Source of the DNA: Apoderus coryli
Taxonomy: Eukaryota; Arthropoda; Insecta; Coleoptera; Attelabidae
DNA length: 64,000 bases
Direction: 5' to 3'
Assembly (NCBI GenBank): GCA_911728435.2
Contig: OU452199.1
Coordinates: 13,030,860 to 13,094,859 of the forward strand
The notes beneath the pieces are model-generated. The model saw only the letters and a list, made by a program, of their open reading frames with translations. It did no database searches and was not told the origin of the DNA. Below, in pieces: positions 36,842 to 48,914 of the stretch; positions within the stretch are counted from its first letter, which is position 1; each line of letters begins with the position of its first letter. The translations under genes and the position numbers were made by a program.

Positions 36842-37110
36842 AACATTAAAAACCTTCCATGTGATGTTTAATTAAGGAATCTTCTCCAAATGCAAATTTT
36901 TGTACAAGGAATGGCACAGCAGTAGGAATATGTTCATGTTCCTATTGTGGAAGAATTCCATCAGAAACATACTGAGGCATATGCTTATCAAGCCTGAAGA
37001 GTTGACAAACCTGGGTATCCTCTATTGAAAAGGGGTCATTTGCTTCTTCCATTAAATGTCTCTATATGCTAAAGGCTGAGATATTTGCAACAATAACTGG
37101 CAGCATGCGA
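36842..37110 (-). pseudogene. coding-like stretch, unassigned
   Basis: One minus-strand frame reads MEEANDPFSIEDTQVC, RLDKHMPQYVSDGILPQ, a stop, then EHEHIPTAVPFLVQKFAFGE and DSLIKHHMEGF. Composition is protein-like with two or three stops over about 85 codons. I do not recognise the family; a decayed transposon protein is the simplest guess. Confidence 0.25.
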
Positions 37111-37379
37111 GCAAATAAAATATATAAAAATGCCAAAACTAAACAGAAAAGGAATTCCAAATGTACTGAAACTTGCTAAAGAGTAGTCAACGGCAACACA
37201 GAATACTGTTTAAAATGACTGTCACTTTCTATAATTGAGAATTCGATAAGATGTCCCTTTTTGGGAATAGGTTTTGGAAAAATGTCCCCCTTGCCTCAAC
37301 TTTCGAGCACTATTAGTTTGCGAAAAGTTATCGAAACTAATCTATTGCTGTAAACCAGATAAATCCCTCGACCCCTACT

Positions 37380-37510
37380 GCCATTTAAAAATTTGATTAT
37401 TGTGTGCACCCCTATCACAGGGCTAAAGCGATTTCAACCTAAATTTAGTTCAATTGGTCAAAGCATTTAGGCGCGATCGTAGAAGAATACATACAGACAG
37501 ACAGACCTTA
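37380..37510 (+). repeat. repeat terminus with ACAG microsatellite
   Basis: TTCAATTGGTCAAAGCATTTAG is followed by ATACATACAGACAGACAGA. The same ending, including ATACATACAGACAGACAGA, occurs inverted at 61995-62090. Such ends are common on arthropod non-LTR-derived repeats. Confidence 0.6.
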
Positions 37511-37680
37511 TACATCTGGAAATAGTCTAAGGGAGTCCTAGGATGAACCCACTAGTTTTTGGTTGCCATCGCTTTAGCTAGATAGGCGTGGACACAACCA
37601 CCAAATGTTCAAATGGCAATAGGTCGAATAATACATCAATTTAAAGCATTTTTTATCTGCTTTACAGCGATAGTTACTTT

Positions 37681-37903
37681 TGATATTTGCCTTCATAATT
37701 CTCGAGAAAATTGCGTTTAAAATTTCTCACCAGTTAGGTAGTTGGAACCTATCTTTGTAGAATATTATACAGTAATTTAATAAAGGGTTTTTGGCGTCAT
37801 TGAGAGCGTGCGCTTCGCATGCGGAAGGTTCTGGGTTTGAATCGCAGCTCTGGCAATACTTTTGTCTTCTAATTTTTGAATACAGCAGTTAGTTTGTTAC
37901 GTC
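37681..37903 (+). repeat. tRNA-containing interspersed repeat, copy 2
   Basis: It has the same three modules as copy 1. The tRNA-like part (about 37791-37855) has an A box, an anticodon arm TGCGC/GCGGA with loop TTCGCAT (anticodon CGC, alanine-like) and a B box GGTTTGAATCG. Upstream, TTCATAATTCTCGAG and TCACCAGTTAG match copy 1; downstream, CTAATTTTTGAATACAG and TTAGTTTGTTACGT match too. Confidence 0.8.
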
Positions 37904-38700
37904 ACAGTTAAAATAAGGAACAGTTAGTTCTCCTCGTGTCGGCACGTCTGATGTACATGGGTAAAAAGCAATTCAGCGGCAGCTTTTAAATTTTTTGAGA
38001 TGAATTGCGTTCCTAATTTTAAATTTCCAATATTGCTCTCTATATTATAGGACTTACATATAGCATTCGACACTGTTTTTTTTATTCTACTTTGCTCATA
38101 TAACTAATGAGATATTTGTAGTTTTTTCTTGCATGCATAAAAAATTATGTTGCGGAAATATTAGAAATACGCCATATGTTAACCAGTACACATATTACAC
38201 ATTATCTAAAGGACTTTTCATGTTTATAAATTCCTACGAATCTGTGCTCTGCAATTAAAAGATATACATATATATTTTTGTTCAACTGTGTGATACACAA
38301 ACTTGTTTTGCTAACGATATGCGTTCAATAGTAAAACGACTAAGCACATTTGCCTGAAAAAATTTTTCCATTTATAAATAAAAGCCAGTTACGCCTACAT
38401 AGAACGGAAGGTCTTTTGAACTTTCTATTAAGCATTTGCGTAAAACCATTTTTCTGTCAACTTCAAGGCTTTGCGGTCCAACGAAATCGCCAATTTCTCT
38501 TTTATATATTCTAAATTTTTCCTTTCAACAACTAGATCTCCATTGTAGAATTAAATAAATGTACAGCGAGTTTACATTTGCATTAACGATAAATCTAGCC
38601 TTAATTTTAGGTGATGCTAACATTGATGAAAATATTATCGGGAAATAAGAGGCAAATCTCCACAAAACGAGTTTAATAAATCACTTGGCGAAAATCAGAA
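37904..38700. other. AT-rich stretch, no gene recognised
   Basis: Nothing identifiable. Confidence 0.5.
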
Positions 38701-38708
38701 AAAACCAT

Positions 38709-38745
38709 TTATGTTTCGAAGCTCATGCTTAATCTTCAGGCTTAG
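38709..38745 (-). ncRNA. degenerate hammerhead-like motif E
   Basis: Minus strand: CTGAAGA, stem AAGC/GCTT, GAAA, ACAT. The core and stem II are kept but no helix I pairing is visible, so it is probably dead. Confidence 0.35.
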
Positions 38746-38878
38746 AATAAAATTTCATATAGAAAAGCAGAAGTTATTGTCAAGTGATATTATTAATATA
38801 GAAAAAATTCCATTAGGTATATTATAGAGATCTTATCCAAATAACTAATGCTAGTTTTCCAGTAACATACCCCATATA

Positions 38879-39843
38879 CAAGATGTTTCTAAAAAAGCTG
38901 GCCTAAATGTGCGAGCGAAATGGAAAATCTTAATCATGAAAAAAACCTAAGTTGTAATTTTTCGAAAAGTATTTACAAAGATAGATAGATGACTGCCTGG
39001 GGAAGATTTTTATGAAATATTTTCGAAACGAGTTAAGATGAATTAACCAAATGTAGCATATTTATTCACTAGTTAACTGTCGTAAACTGACATGAAATTG
39101 AATAAAAAAAGATGACCATAGGCGGGTAAACGGAGGGGACCCTTGCCCTATTTATAACCTAACTTTTTTCCTTGTCATTTTTATTTATTTTGTGTCAAAA
39201 ATGCGATAAAATAAAGTTTTCTACATAAACACGGCATACTTCTTTTTTCTCGGAAAACTTAAAGGTCTTCGAGAAACTCGAGCTTGAAAATTTTAGGACA
39301 AGACTGGTCCTTAGTAAATAGCATTAATAAAATTATTGAAATACAGTTTCCTAACGAAAAGTTTTCCAAAATTTTATAAATGCTTTGTACTAAGGACCTT
39401 TTTTGTCCTAAAATTTTCAAACTCGAATTTCTCGAAAAGCTTTAAGTTTTTCGTGAAAAAAGAAGTATGCCTTTTTTATGTAGAAAGCTTTATTTTATCA
39501 CATTTTTAACACAAAATTAATAAAAATCACAAGGAAAAAAAAGTTATGTTATAATTAAGGCAAGGATCCCCCCGTTTACCCGCCTATGGCCATCCCTTCT
39601 TATTCAATTTCATGTCAGTTTACAACATTTAAATATGTGAATGAATATGCTACATTTGGTTAATTCATCTTTACTCGTTTCGAAAATATTTCAAAAAAAT
39701 CGTCCTCAGGCAGTGATCTTTAACACCTTGTATCTTTCTAAGTAAGGACTTTTCGAAAAATTACAATTTAGGTTTTCTTCATGATTAGATGTCCCTAATT
39801 CGCTTACAAATTTTGGCCAGCTTTTTTAGAAACACCAACCTTG
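38879..39843. mobile_element. 965-bp foldback element with TA flanks
   Basis: The sequence is almost wholly an inverted repeat with arms of about 450 bp meeting near 39340. Ends read CAAGATGTTTCTAAAAAAGC and, inverted, CAAGGTTGGTGTTTCTAAAA, so the right end has a few extra bases. TA lies outside each end (38877-38878; 39844-39845). No protein is encoded. TA flanks suggest mobilisation by a mariner/Tc1-type transposase. Confidence 0.9.
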
Positions 39844-39913
39844 TATACAGACAATTTTATTTGTCATAAAAACATTCTTAATTCTTAAACAATAAAACAA
39901 TGTCAATGCATTA

Positions 39914-40696
39914 CATATTTATACTGACGGCTCTACGTTCGAAAACAGAGTAGGTTGTGGGTTTTTTGTTCCTGAATTCACATACACAGAAAGACACAGA
40001 TTAACTGATGTATGTTCGATTTTTACAGCAGAGGCGATGGCCATAGAATAGAATCAGCTCTTTGTTGGGCAAAAACTCACAAGTAGCATAATCTAACAAT
40101 TATAACAGATTCTGAATCAGTTCTCGCGGCTATTCAAGTGCAGAAATATTTCAAAAAATAATCTAATTAAATCTTATTTATGCGATTTTCGTAACTACGG
40201 CAATGTAAACTTTGTTTGGTCTAAAGGGCATGTTGGTGTGTTGGGAAACGAAATCGTAAATAAAGCAGCAAAATCTGCATCACTAATATATCCAGGGTTT
40301 TTGTGTACAACGATTTCGTGCAGTTAAATATTTTTGAATGTTGGAAAAAAAGTTGGAGTGACTACGTTGTGTATTCCAATAACCACTATTTTAAAATATA
40401 CGACCGTTTACCGAACAAAAAATATAAATTACTCGTCAACAATTACGAGATTAAAGTTAAATCATGGCTGTTTTCTAGCACATTTAAATAAAATAGGACT
40501 TAAAACCGATCCTTATTGCGATTGTAATAATGTAGACGATGATCTTAATCATATTTTTTTCTCCTGCGACAAAACCAAAAGCGTTATTAGTAATTTCTTT
40601 TTATTATTATATTTGTTTACGTACTTCCAAAAATTTATTTTGTCTTCTAAGATAGTCAGTCAAATGTCGTGTCTATCAGATTTTGGTCGACTTTAA
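39914..40696 (+). pseudogene. LINE C-terminal relic with RNase H domain
   Basis: IYTDGSTFENRVGCGFFVPE gives the first RNase H Asp, FTAEAMAIE the Glu and (after frame changes) TIITDSESVLAAIQ the second Asp. VWSKGHVGVLGNEIVNKAAK gives the H...G..GNE..(N/D)..AK box; the usual final Asp is Asn here. Beyond 40300 the tail LNKIGLKTDPYCDCNN, DDLNHIFFSC is the C.C..H...C knuckle that ends I/R1-type LINE proteins. Stops and frameshifts make it non-functional, and the polymerase is absent. Confidence 0.8.
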
Positions 40697-41187
40697 GGCT
40701 GTGAGACACAAAAAAACTATTAAAAGGTTATTAATATTAAAATTATAGAGTAATTAGTGATATGATTATAAATTTCGCGTGCCTTTAGTTCCAGACACTG
40801 TTTTTATTTGTTAAGCAATGTATTATATAAAATAGAAATATAATATGTATAATAGTCTGGCGGCCGTACATCATTTCGTCTTTGCAAAAGCACTACCTTT
40901 CAATCCGAAGGCCTATGGCATGTTATATCATAAATACGATTAGAAGTTATTTTTGGAAATAGTATGAGTGTAGTTATTAATGCTTTATATGTTTGTTAGT
41001 ATAGAGTGTGAATTATTCGTTATAACGAGAACTATATTATGTGAAGCACAATTTGAATAAATACGCTACTGCATAAATTAATACATATTAGATCTAAACG
41101 ATTAAACTGTGTCATATGCCATTATATTTTGCAACATGCACTACCTCTAAATCATTTATAGTATACAGGAAAACAATAATAATGTTC
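40697..41187. other. AT-rich stretch, no gene recognised
   Basis: It may contain the 3' untranslated part of the preceding LINE; nothing specific is visible. Confidence 0.4.
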
Positions 41188-41230
41188 TCGGAACATAATG
41201 TTTTTATCGTGCACGATTATCATCAGGTTC
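41188..41230 (-). ncRNA. degenerate hammerhead-like motif I
   Basis: Minus strand: GAAC, CTGATGA, unpaired T, stem ATCG/CGAT with loop TGCA, then AAAACATTAT and GTTC. GAAC/GTTC restore a 4-bp helix I, but the GAAA box is changed, so cleavage is unlikely. Confidence 0.35.
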
Positions 41231-41559
41231 ATTGACACATTATAAACAAGCTAAAACCCGTAAAACTAAACTTTGTAAATATTGTAAGTATATAAAATAA
41301 TACTCTGAGACGCAATACGTCTGCGATGTTGCCACGATATTTAATCTATTCGACTTAACCCTGAACTGTGTCGCGGTCGCACTTATAGTCACCGATAATT
41401 AGGTCATTTAATATATTAAGTTTTATACCGTGTTTTTTTTTTGTATGATCTAAACCAACTAAAATTTATAAATGTTGCTTTATACCTGAATATTATGAAC
41501 ATGTATAGCTGGACTCAGGTCCGAATACAGTGTGTATCGTTTAAGTTTCGACATAACAG

Positions 41560-41924
41560 CTAAAAATAAGACAAGAAATCATTATAGCGATCATATCTCG
41601 AAAAATTATCCTCTTTTGTGGTGTTAAGTTTTTGTAATTTTTCTAGATTTTCAACATATCTCCAAGCATATTTGCTCTGTAGACATAGAATCTTATAAAA
41701 CGGAATTGTTATACAGTCATAAACTTTATTGTAAAAGAGATCCAAGCATATGCAGATGTACGATTCTGCATATTTTCATAACTTTGCTCATGTTTGTTTT
41801 TATTTAAATATACTGAAAAATAAAGATACGGATGATATACATCCGCAGCTACCAAGGGAGTCTCCGCCCTAGCAATCTCTGAGACAGACCAATTTGAAAT
41901 CAATAAATCGAGACAACGATTCAA
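41560..41924 (-). pseudogene. LINE endonuclease C-terminus and linker relic
   Basis: The minus frame from 41924 reads NRCLDLLISNWSVSE, ETPLVAADVYHPYLYFSVYL: the end of an APE-type endonuclease domain (LDL..SN, PLV..D.YHP), the His being its catalytic residue. A second, overlapping frame then reads LFYNKVYDCITIPF and SKYAWRYVENLEKLQKLNTT, matching the linker before the polymerase in Jockey-type LINEs. Same protein region as 54120-54831 but a different sequence. Confidence 0.7.
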
Positions 41925-44900
41925 GCTGTTTTGGTTTTATTTAGTTGTTCCAAGTCATGTAGACACAAAAAATAGGAAAGTGAGACATAACCATATATTA
42001 TGTTTATGCTGTCGATCAGTCACTAATCACTCTAGTACTAACAGGAACGATTTTCTTCTACAATAAAAACTTTCAATTGATAAGTGTGTACTCAGGCTTA
42101 TATATAGTTTGCTGCCAGCTTCAAAGAAAGAAGGTCATTTTAGATAACACTGATTAGCTGAGTTGAAAAAAGAAGTTTCTTGAATATTATAGTCATTGTC
42201 ATAACAGATTTTATCTATATTTCATTCAATATGTGGTATAAATACTGCTAAAGCAAACAACGATGTTAATATGTAAACCGATTACAAAAAATTTCGTCAA
42301 GGTTTCGACAAGGTCGAACAAAATTTTTAAAGTAGCAGAAAACTTTTTTTAATTTATGAAAGTTAGTTGGATATATCAAATTTTGTAAAAAGTAAAGAAA
42401 AAATATTTATGTATTCAATAAATCAAAATAAAAAACAATAACACCACAACAAGTTTTCAGTAAATGACAAAAACTATTTATTATTGGATTAACCGCAATA
42501 AGCTACATTGTATAAAGCAATTTTAATTTCGAGATTGCAAGAAACGTCCCACATGTAAAAAAATGCAATTTCTTACTTAACTCGTGTGTTAAACGTCACC
42601 GAATACAAACAAGAGTAATTATTACATGCAATTTTAGTTTAAGTGGAAAAATGAAATCTTTAGAATTAAGATGGATATTATTTTTAAGACATAAGTGGGC
42701 AGTTATGTACAGTTATGTCTTGTAAAAAATGTATTGCGATTTATTATTTTTTATAAAGATAATAAATAATCTTTGGATTGTCCTAATTGAAACCAAACTT
42801 TTATTGTAAGTAATGAAAGGAAATAAACACCAAATCATTTCAACAAGGTGTAGCCTGTTGTTTTGTTTTGTTTGTAGTTTCTGCAAGATTAAAGCGTTTG
42901 CAAAATCAGGAATTAGTGTTCATCTTCAGAATTATTCTCATTTTTGTATGTGTTAAGAAATGTTTCTCATAAGTTCAATCACCCTTGGTAAGCAGTGAAT
43001 CGGCAAAACTTATAGGTTAATCAGAAAGTTATCTCTTGTGAAGGTCGCAATTACTCAATCGTTACTGGATCGGTAATAGATTTCGCGAGTTTTGAGTTTG
43101 AATTTGAAAAACCTAATTTCAAATTTGGGTTGGCTTCACATTGACAAAATTTGGACATCCATTATAGTAACTTTTAATTAAAAAAAGAATAGTTTTGTTA
43201 TATAGCAAATTTACTAATTTTATCGGTGAAATTTAGTACTACCCACCAAGATTAGTTAAAATAAAATTTATTAATCTATAATTTCTATGGTTTATCTTAT
43301 AAAAAATATGAGTAACATTTGTCTACCATTTATTATTATTACAACAGAAAAATAATAACCTTATGCGCAAATTAGGTAAATTAAATATGTACACATGTTT
43401 TCAATCGTTGTGAAACTCAGATATTTCGAAATCAGCATAATTTGTAATAAGAGATAAAGGAATAACAGTCGATGTATAATTTAATAAAATGCAATAACAA
43501 CAATTCCGGCAACAACACTCCGTTTAATGTATAATATTCAAGGATAACCTTTTCCATATTAGGTTCTTAATTTGCATATCCTTTTTTAGTTTATTATTAA
43601 TAATAATTGAACCTTGATAAACTTTTTTTTCATTTATTATTGTTTTGTTTTGTAAAATTGTTAAACATCGCTAAGCCTCAACTGAAAAAAACGTTTGGTT
43701 TTAATCTAACTGATGACTCGACTAGTTGTTGCCATTTATAATATACTGATAACGGCTAATTTTATGTATTATGCTATGATTAATCCGATATTTCTGTAAA
43801 TATTTATGCACTAGACTAGACTATGAAATAAATAAATAATGTGGAATTACAATAATGACTATCTTTTGTCAAATTATTATTAACGTAATAACCTATATAA
43901 CCCTGAAATAATTAACGTGGAAGGAATTTTCAAGCCACCATATTCTTTTATCAAGAGATGATTTTATGACATATATTTCTTGAACACTAGAAAAAATACT
44001 GACTGAAACTGACAAGGGGTGGTTCTTTTACTACTATTATAACATAAATATAAAAATGCACAGTGGCGCTATCTAACAGAATACCTCAATTTGTCTGACA
44101 ACTGGTGTGACATGTATTGACAGCCGGCCCTCTGGCACATGTCAAGCTTCAGCTTTTGCCTAGTTTTAATATAATTCCAGAGGTTATAACAAAAAATCAA
44201 GCCATACTTTTGTATGTGCTTGAAAAAAGTTGTGCTCTAGCTATTCAGTATATTCATCATATCATAAACTATAAAGATGTTTTCTTTAAATAAATAATGC
44301 TGATTGACAGGCGAGTACTTTTCCATTAGGACGTAAGCAGATCTTAACTAGTTAAGTTTGTATGTAGACCCAGGGTTTCAAAACCCTTCATATTTTTATG
44401 TTCTTCTTTTAGTATTATTGAGTATTTTTTAAATATTGCAAACAGCAAATTTAAGATAATGTTTATTTATTTTACATGTTTTTGCGTTTATAAACGATAA
44501 TATCTGATAAAACTTGCATTCCAACGAACTATTGAACAAAACAAGACTTTATGGATTGGCTAACATGACAATTTCTATGATAGAAAAGTAAATAAATACC
44601 ACAGAAATTAAAATAAAAATATATATATAAAACACTATTTATACAGTACCTACCTATAAGTTATTAATGAAAATTACTAGTGGGCGAAATTTATTACCAA
44701 ATCCGTTAAAAACCGGGCTGCAACGGCTGCTTTAATAATTTATATAATTACCATCATTAAATAATGTAAATTTGCTGATAATTGTATATATTTGGGTACT
44801 AGAATCGACATTTTATATTAACTCGTATAGTTAATTTACATTATAATAATTATTAATGTCTAATCATTTTAATTTACGGTAATACTATTTACCTGAGGTA

Positions 44901-45605
44901 AAAAGTATATAAATGATGCATATTTTGTATAGTCACCACATTAAGTAAGATCTATATGTATCAATTAAAATAATTCTGCATGAGTAATTCTATATGTAAA
45001 AAATCATTTATCGTTGTATAACATTGATGTTATAATTATAACTCTAAATTGCTTCAACGGATGAAATTCTAAAAACGTGAATAGTATTGGCAGTTGTAAT
45101 AAATCGTCGAAAATAAAGCCATGTCGTTTATTTGGGTGTGTCATGTGGATGGAAGGCCGAAAAAAGTGTCTTCAAAAAGTCGCGACATTTGACTCAAAAG
45201 CAGCAGCAGCAAGACTAAAGAATTGTTACTGGCGATTGGCATATACTTTCTTTGCCGGAAATCATAGCTGAGCCTCGATATACCCCCAACGATGATTCCC
45301 CTACATCAAGAAAATTAATTTCATAAAACTTGCAAGATAATAATTGATTTTTCAAACAGAAAGTCGAATTGTTGCTTGTGTTAGTATTTTATGACATTTA
45401 TGTGTATTACTTTTGTGGTATTTAGGGATTATATTTATCTTTGTTTATAGTCGAGACTTGAAGATGGATTTCATAAACGGCTAAAACGATGGCACTATAT
45501 AAGTCTCTTAATAAAATTATTCCATATTTCATACAGTATAGATTACAATGATTAGAGAAAGGTTAAAAACGGTACTACTCTAATCAAATTGTCTTTAATT
45601 ATGAG
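41925..45605. other. long AT-rich region, mostly unrecognised
   Basis: No gene recognised. At 44713-44733 CGGGCTGCAACGGCTGCTTTA matches an arm of the hairpin at 8789-8864 with one change. Near 44106-44150 TGACATGT and ACATGTCA bound a short GC-richer hairpin. Confidence 0.5.
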
Positions 45606-45610
45606 GCGCA

Positions 45611-45646
45611 TACATGTTCCGAACTTCAAAAGTTCATCATCAGTAC
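45611..45646 (-). ncRNA. degenerate hammerhead-like motif H
   Basis: Minus strand: CTGATGA, unpaired T, a perfect 6-bp stem (GAACTT/AAGTTC), then GGAACATGTA where active copies have GAAACATGTA. The A-to-G change hits an essential core adenine. Helix I is weak. Confidence 0.45.
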
Positions 45647-45649
45647 CCC

Positions 45650-47270
45650 TCAGGCTTTCTCAGTAAGGAACGTCGAAATAACAAATGGTTTTTTCTGAAT
45701 TTGAATACGTTGAATTTACGTTTTAGTAAAATTTTAATCATTTTCTTTTTGAATTTAAACAAATGTTTTAAGAATACTAAGATTTTCTTAAGTCACCATC
45801 TGTGTTCAAAGACGATGATGTCCGATATTACGTCATTTGTCGATAAAATTACATTACAAACAAATTATACAATTAATAATTTGCCTCATTTGAGAAGTGA
45901 GTGTAAGCGCAGGTACGAAACCTTTACCTCTACAACATTTGAAATCAAATAATAAGGTATATAACGTTGAGCATGTATGCCTATTGTAATTTTTATAACA
46001 TAATTAGACATGTTAAAAACTATTAATTCCAGGTAGCTAAACCACATAATTATAAAATATATTTTTTAAGCATTCAAACGCATCTAAGTTGGAACTTATA
46101 GCAATCTCTCCCTGTAAACTTAGATGTTCATCTCTTCGTCCTATTTTTGGATTGCGAAATATTTGCGTTCATTGTTCAAATTTTTGAAGCTTGCTGAAAT
46201 CGCCAACTAAATAAAATAATAAAACCTATGTGTAGTTCAATGAACACACATCTTCGGGAGAATAGAAGTCGTTATACCCATTATTTTTGGCCAGGTAAAA
46301 TATTTTCGAAAAGTTATTTTTAAAATGATATAAACAAGATAGGTATCTCTCGTTTTAACAATTCCAACAATCATTAGTCGTTAAAAGGTTAACTGTAAAA
46401 AATGAGGATATAAATTATCATGGTCAAACACAAATATCATTTATATACCAAAATATTTTCGCAAACCGAAATATACAAACAATAAACCGTATTATTGAAT
46501 AATACATTAATTTGTCATGGACAGTTGAAAACAATTACATAGCGTGATTTTTAGAAAGGAGGATAAGTAATATTTATAATTTGTTTAAAAGAAGTAGGCA
46601 ATGGATAGTTTTCATCAAAAAGTATTCAGTATCAGAAGGGGCAGGTAAAAAATAAATAAACTCTCTAACTAATTTTTTTTCAAATGAAATCCAAAAAAAT
46701 CCCGATGGCAGCCAGTCGGAAAAGTAGATTTTTGATTTATGTATTTTTTATTTATACTTAGTCTACCACTGACACCCACTATTAATAAACAAATAATGGA
46801 ATATTCTGACATTCGCCAAATATAACCAAAGTGTCATATTGACAGTTATTTTAACTGAAATACCCATTATACTATAATACATACGTAAGTACGGTCTTAT
46901 TGTTATTTCACAGGTGTTTATTTGTCAAAATAATTAGAGGTATAGCGGGTGATGATATTGTTTTTATTTTTTTGTTACTTTATATTGACTTACATTTACT
47001 TAAATATGCCAGCGATGAAAAAACTCTCCAAATAAATATTGTAGAGATTTAAGTGCTCTATCATTTGATATGTAACATCGGTATTTTCTATTAACAACGA
47101 AAAAAATATGATTTTTTTAAAACTTTGACAGGCCGCCATTCTGAAATTAGCTCTCCGATTTCAATCGCCAACGAACTCACGCGATTCCATGACCTAGCCG
47201 ATTTTTTAACCAAATTTTGTTTCGATTGGTCAAAAAATGCGGCCTAGAACGTGACGCAAAGTTTCTATAT
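45650..47270. other. AT-rich stretch, no gene recognised
   Basis: Around 46200-46262 (minus) CCGAAGATGTGT may be a further decayed hammerhead-like core lacking GAAA. A (TA)n microsatellite follows at about 47273-47292. Confidence 0.5.
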
Positions 47271-47352
47271 CCCATATATATATATATATATAGATAACTT
47301 TGTGTCTTGGGTTGATCAGCAAATATTTTTGATTAAAACTCTTTTACGTTAT

Positions 47353-47390
47353 GCCAAGCTTTCGATATATTTTTATATCTTCCTCGGGGC
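47353..47390 (-). ncRNA. hammerhead-like motif J beside Penelope-like fragment
   Basis: Minus strand: GCC, CCGAGGA (T to C at the second core base), unpaired A, stem GATAT/ATATC, GAAA, one-pair helix III (AGCT), cleavage base T, then GGC. GCC/GGC give a 3-bp helix I. It lies about 290 bp downstream of the stop of the minus-strand GIY-YIG frame, where Penelope-like terminal repeats are expected. Confidence 0.6.
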
Positions 47391-47455
47391 TACAAATATA
47401 AGTGTAAGCTAAGTATAAATATATATAAAATTTAAAAATATGTTTACCTTAGTAT

Positions 47456-48222
47456 ACGCGGCAAGTTTTACATTGGTAAAAATAATATAAATTGTAAATT
47501 AAAGAACATTAATATAAAAATTTTTTTCAACTTTGCAAAATAATGATTAACATTAAACATTTTTAAGTTAATTGAATTTTTTTGTGATTGAACTGACATG
47601 TTTATTCAAAAATATTTTGTTTAGTTTATTTGTGGTAAATTGTTTTTTAAGTGAAATGTCAAGTTTTTTAACTAGGTTAGAAAGTAGATTCAAAAGAAAT
47701 ATTACTGTCATCATGGGTGTTATTATTAATAGTAAATAAATATGAATATATATTACTGATTTCATTCGAGTCTTTCTTTTTGTTTAACGCATTTTCGGTA
47801 TTATACGTTTCAAACATTTCAATGAAAAGTCTTTTATTTTGATTTTGTTCACAGGCAAGAATTTTTACATTATTTAAGTCTGGAAAATGATTTGTATTGA
47901 TACAATGTTCAGCCAATGCACAAGTTTTTTTGTTAAGTCGAATATCACTTTTATGTTGGGTAATTCTATCTTTAAAAACTCGGGAAGTTTGTCCGATATA
48001 TACTTGGTTACAGTCTGAAGATGGTATATTATAAACTACGTTAGATTTTTTTAAAATGGAGTCTTGATCTTTAGTTTTTGTATATAAATTTTTAATCGTT
48101 TTTGATGACTTGCTGACAATTTTTAAATTTGGAAGATCTTTTTTTATCATTTTAGTTATTTTTGGGGTTATAAATTTTATATTTGGAAAAGAAATATAAG
48201 AAATTTCGTTATTAATATTATA
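47456..48222 (-). pseudogene. Penelope-like element 3' fragment, GIY-YIG endonuclease
   Basis: The frame to the stop at 47677 stays open upstream to about 48222. It reads ISYISFPNIKFITPKITKMI, a stretch typical of the connector after the polymerase, then VVYNIPSSDCNQVYIGQTSR (the GIY and YIG strands), RITQHKSDIR with the basic catalytic helix, AEHCINTNH and IEMFETYNTEN with the Glu and Asn of the family. The nuclease in such elements nicks the target for reverse transcription. The polymerase is missing. The first Cys of the usual PCSDC is Ser here, suggesting decay. Confidence 0.85.
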
Positions 48223-48914
48223 AAAAAAGATCTTCCAAATTTAAAAATTGTCAGCAAGTCATCAAAAACGATTAACAATTTATATACAAAAACTAAAGAT
48301 CAAGACTCCATTTTAAAAAAATCTAACGTAGTTTATAATATACCATGTTCAGACTGTAACCAAGTATATATCGGACAAACTTCCCGAGTTTTTAAAGATA
48401 GAATTACCCAACATAAAAGTGATATTCGACTTAACAAAAAAACTTGTGCATTGGCTGAACATCGTATCAATACAAATCATTTTCCAGACTTAAATAATGT
48501 AAAAATTCTTGCCTGTGAACAAAATCAAAATAAAAGACTTTTCATTGAAATGTTTGAAACGTATAATACCGAAAATACGTTAAACAAAAAGAAAGACTCG
48601 AATGAAATCAGTAATATATATTCATATTTATTTACTATTAATAATAACACCCATGATGCCAGTAATATTTCTTTTGAATCTACTTTCTAACCTAATTAAA
48701 AAACTTGACATTTCACTTAAAAAACAATTTACCACAAATAAACTAAACAAAATATTTTTGAATAAACATGTCAGTGTCAATCACAAAAAAATTCAATTAA
48801 CTTAAAAATGTTTAATGTTAATCATTATTTTGCAAAGTTGAAAAAAATTTTTATATTAATGTTCTTTAATTTACAATTTATATTATTTTTACCAATGTAA
48901 AACTTGCCGCGTCA
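48223..48914 (+). pseudogene. inverted second copy of the Penelope-like fragment
   Basis: Reverse complement of 47456-48147 with very few differences, continuing through the stop at 48688-48690 into the same 3' flank and ending at AACTTGCCGCG. It keeps the canonical PCSDC, VYIGQT and AEHRINTNH. It differs from the first copy at a handful of residues. No start codon belongs to it; translation runs open from the junction. The pair forms a head-to-head inverted duplication. Confidence 0.85.

Larger units (their letters stand above)
32091..37379. other. long AT-rich region, two weak coding-like patches
   Basis: No established gene or element. A minus-strand tRNA-like B box (GACTTCAAATCTG) occurs near 34590 without a convincing fold. 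The patches at 35037-35130 and 36842-37110 are listed separately. Confidence 0.5.

Noticed and set aside
42895..42932. CTGAAGA on the minus strand followed by a short GAA/TTC stem
   Set aside because: The GAAA box is altered (GCAAAC lies too far away) and no helix I forms, so it is too weak to list as an RNA.
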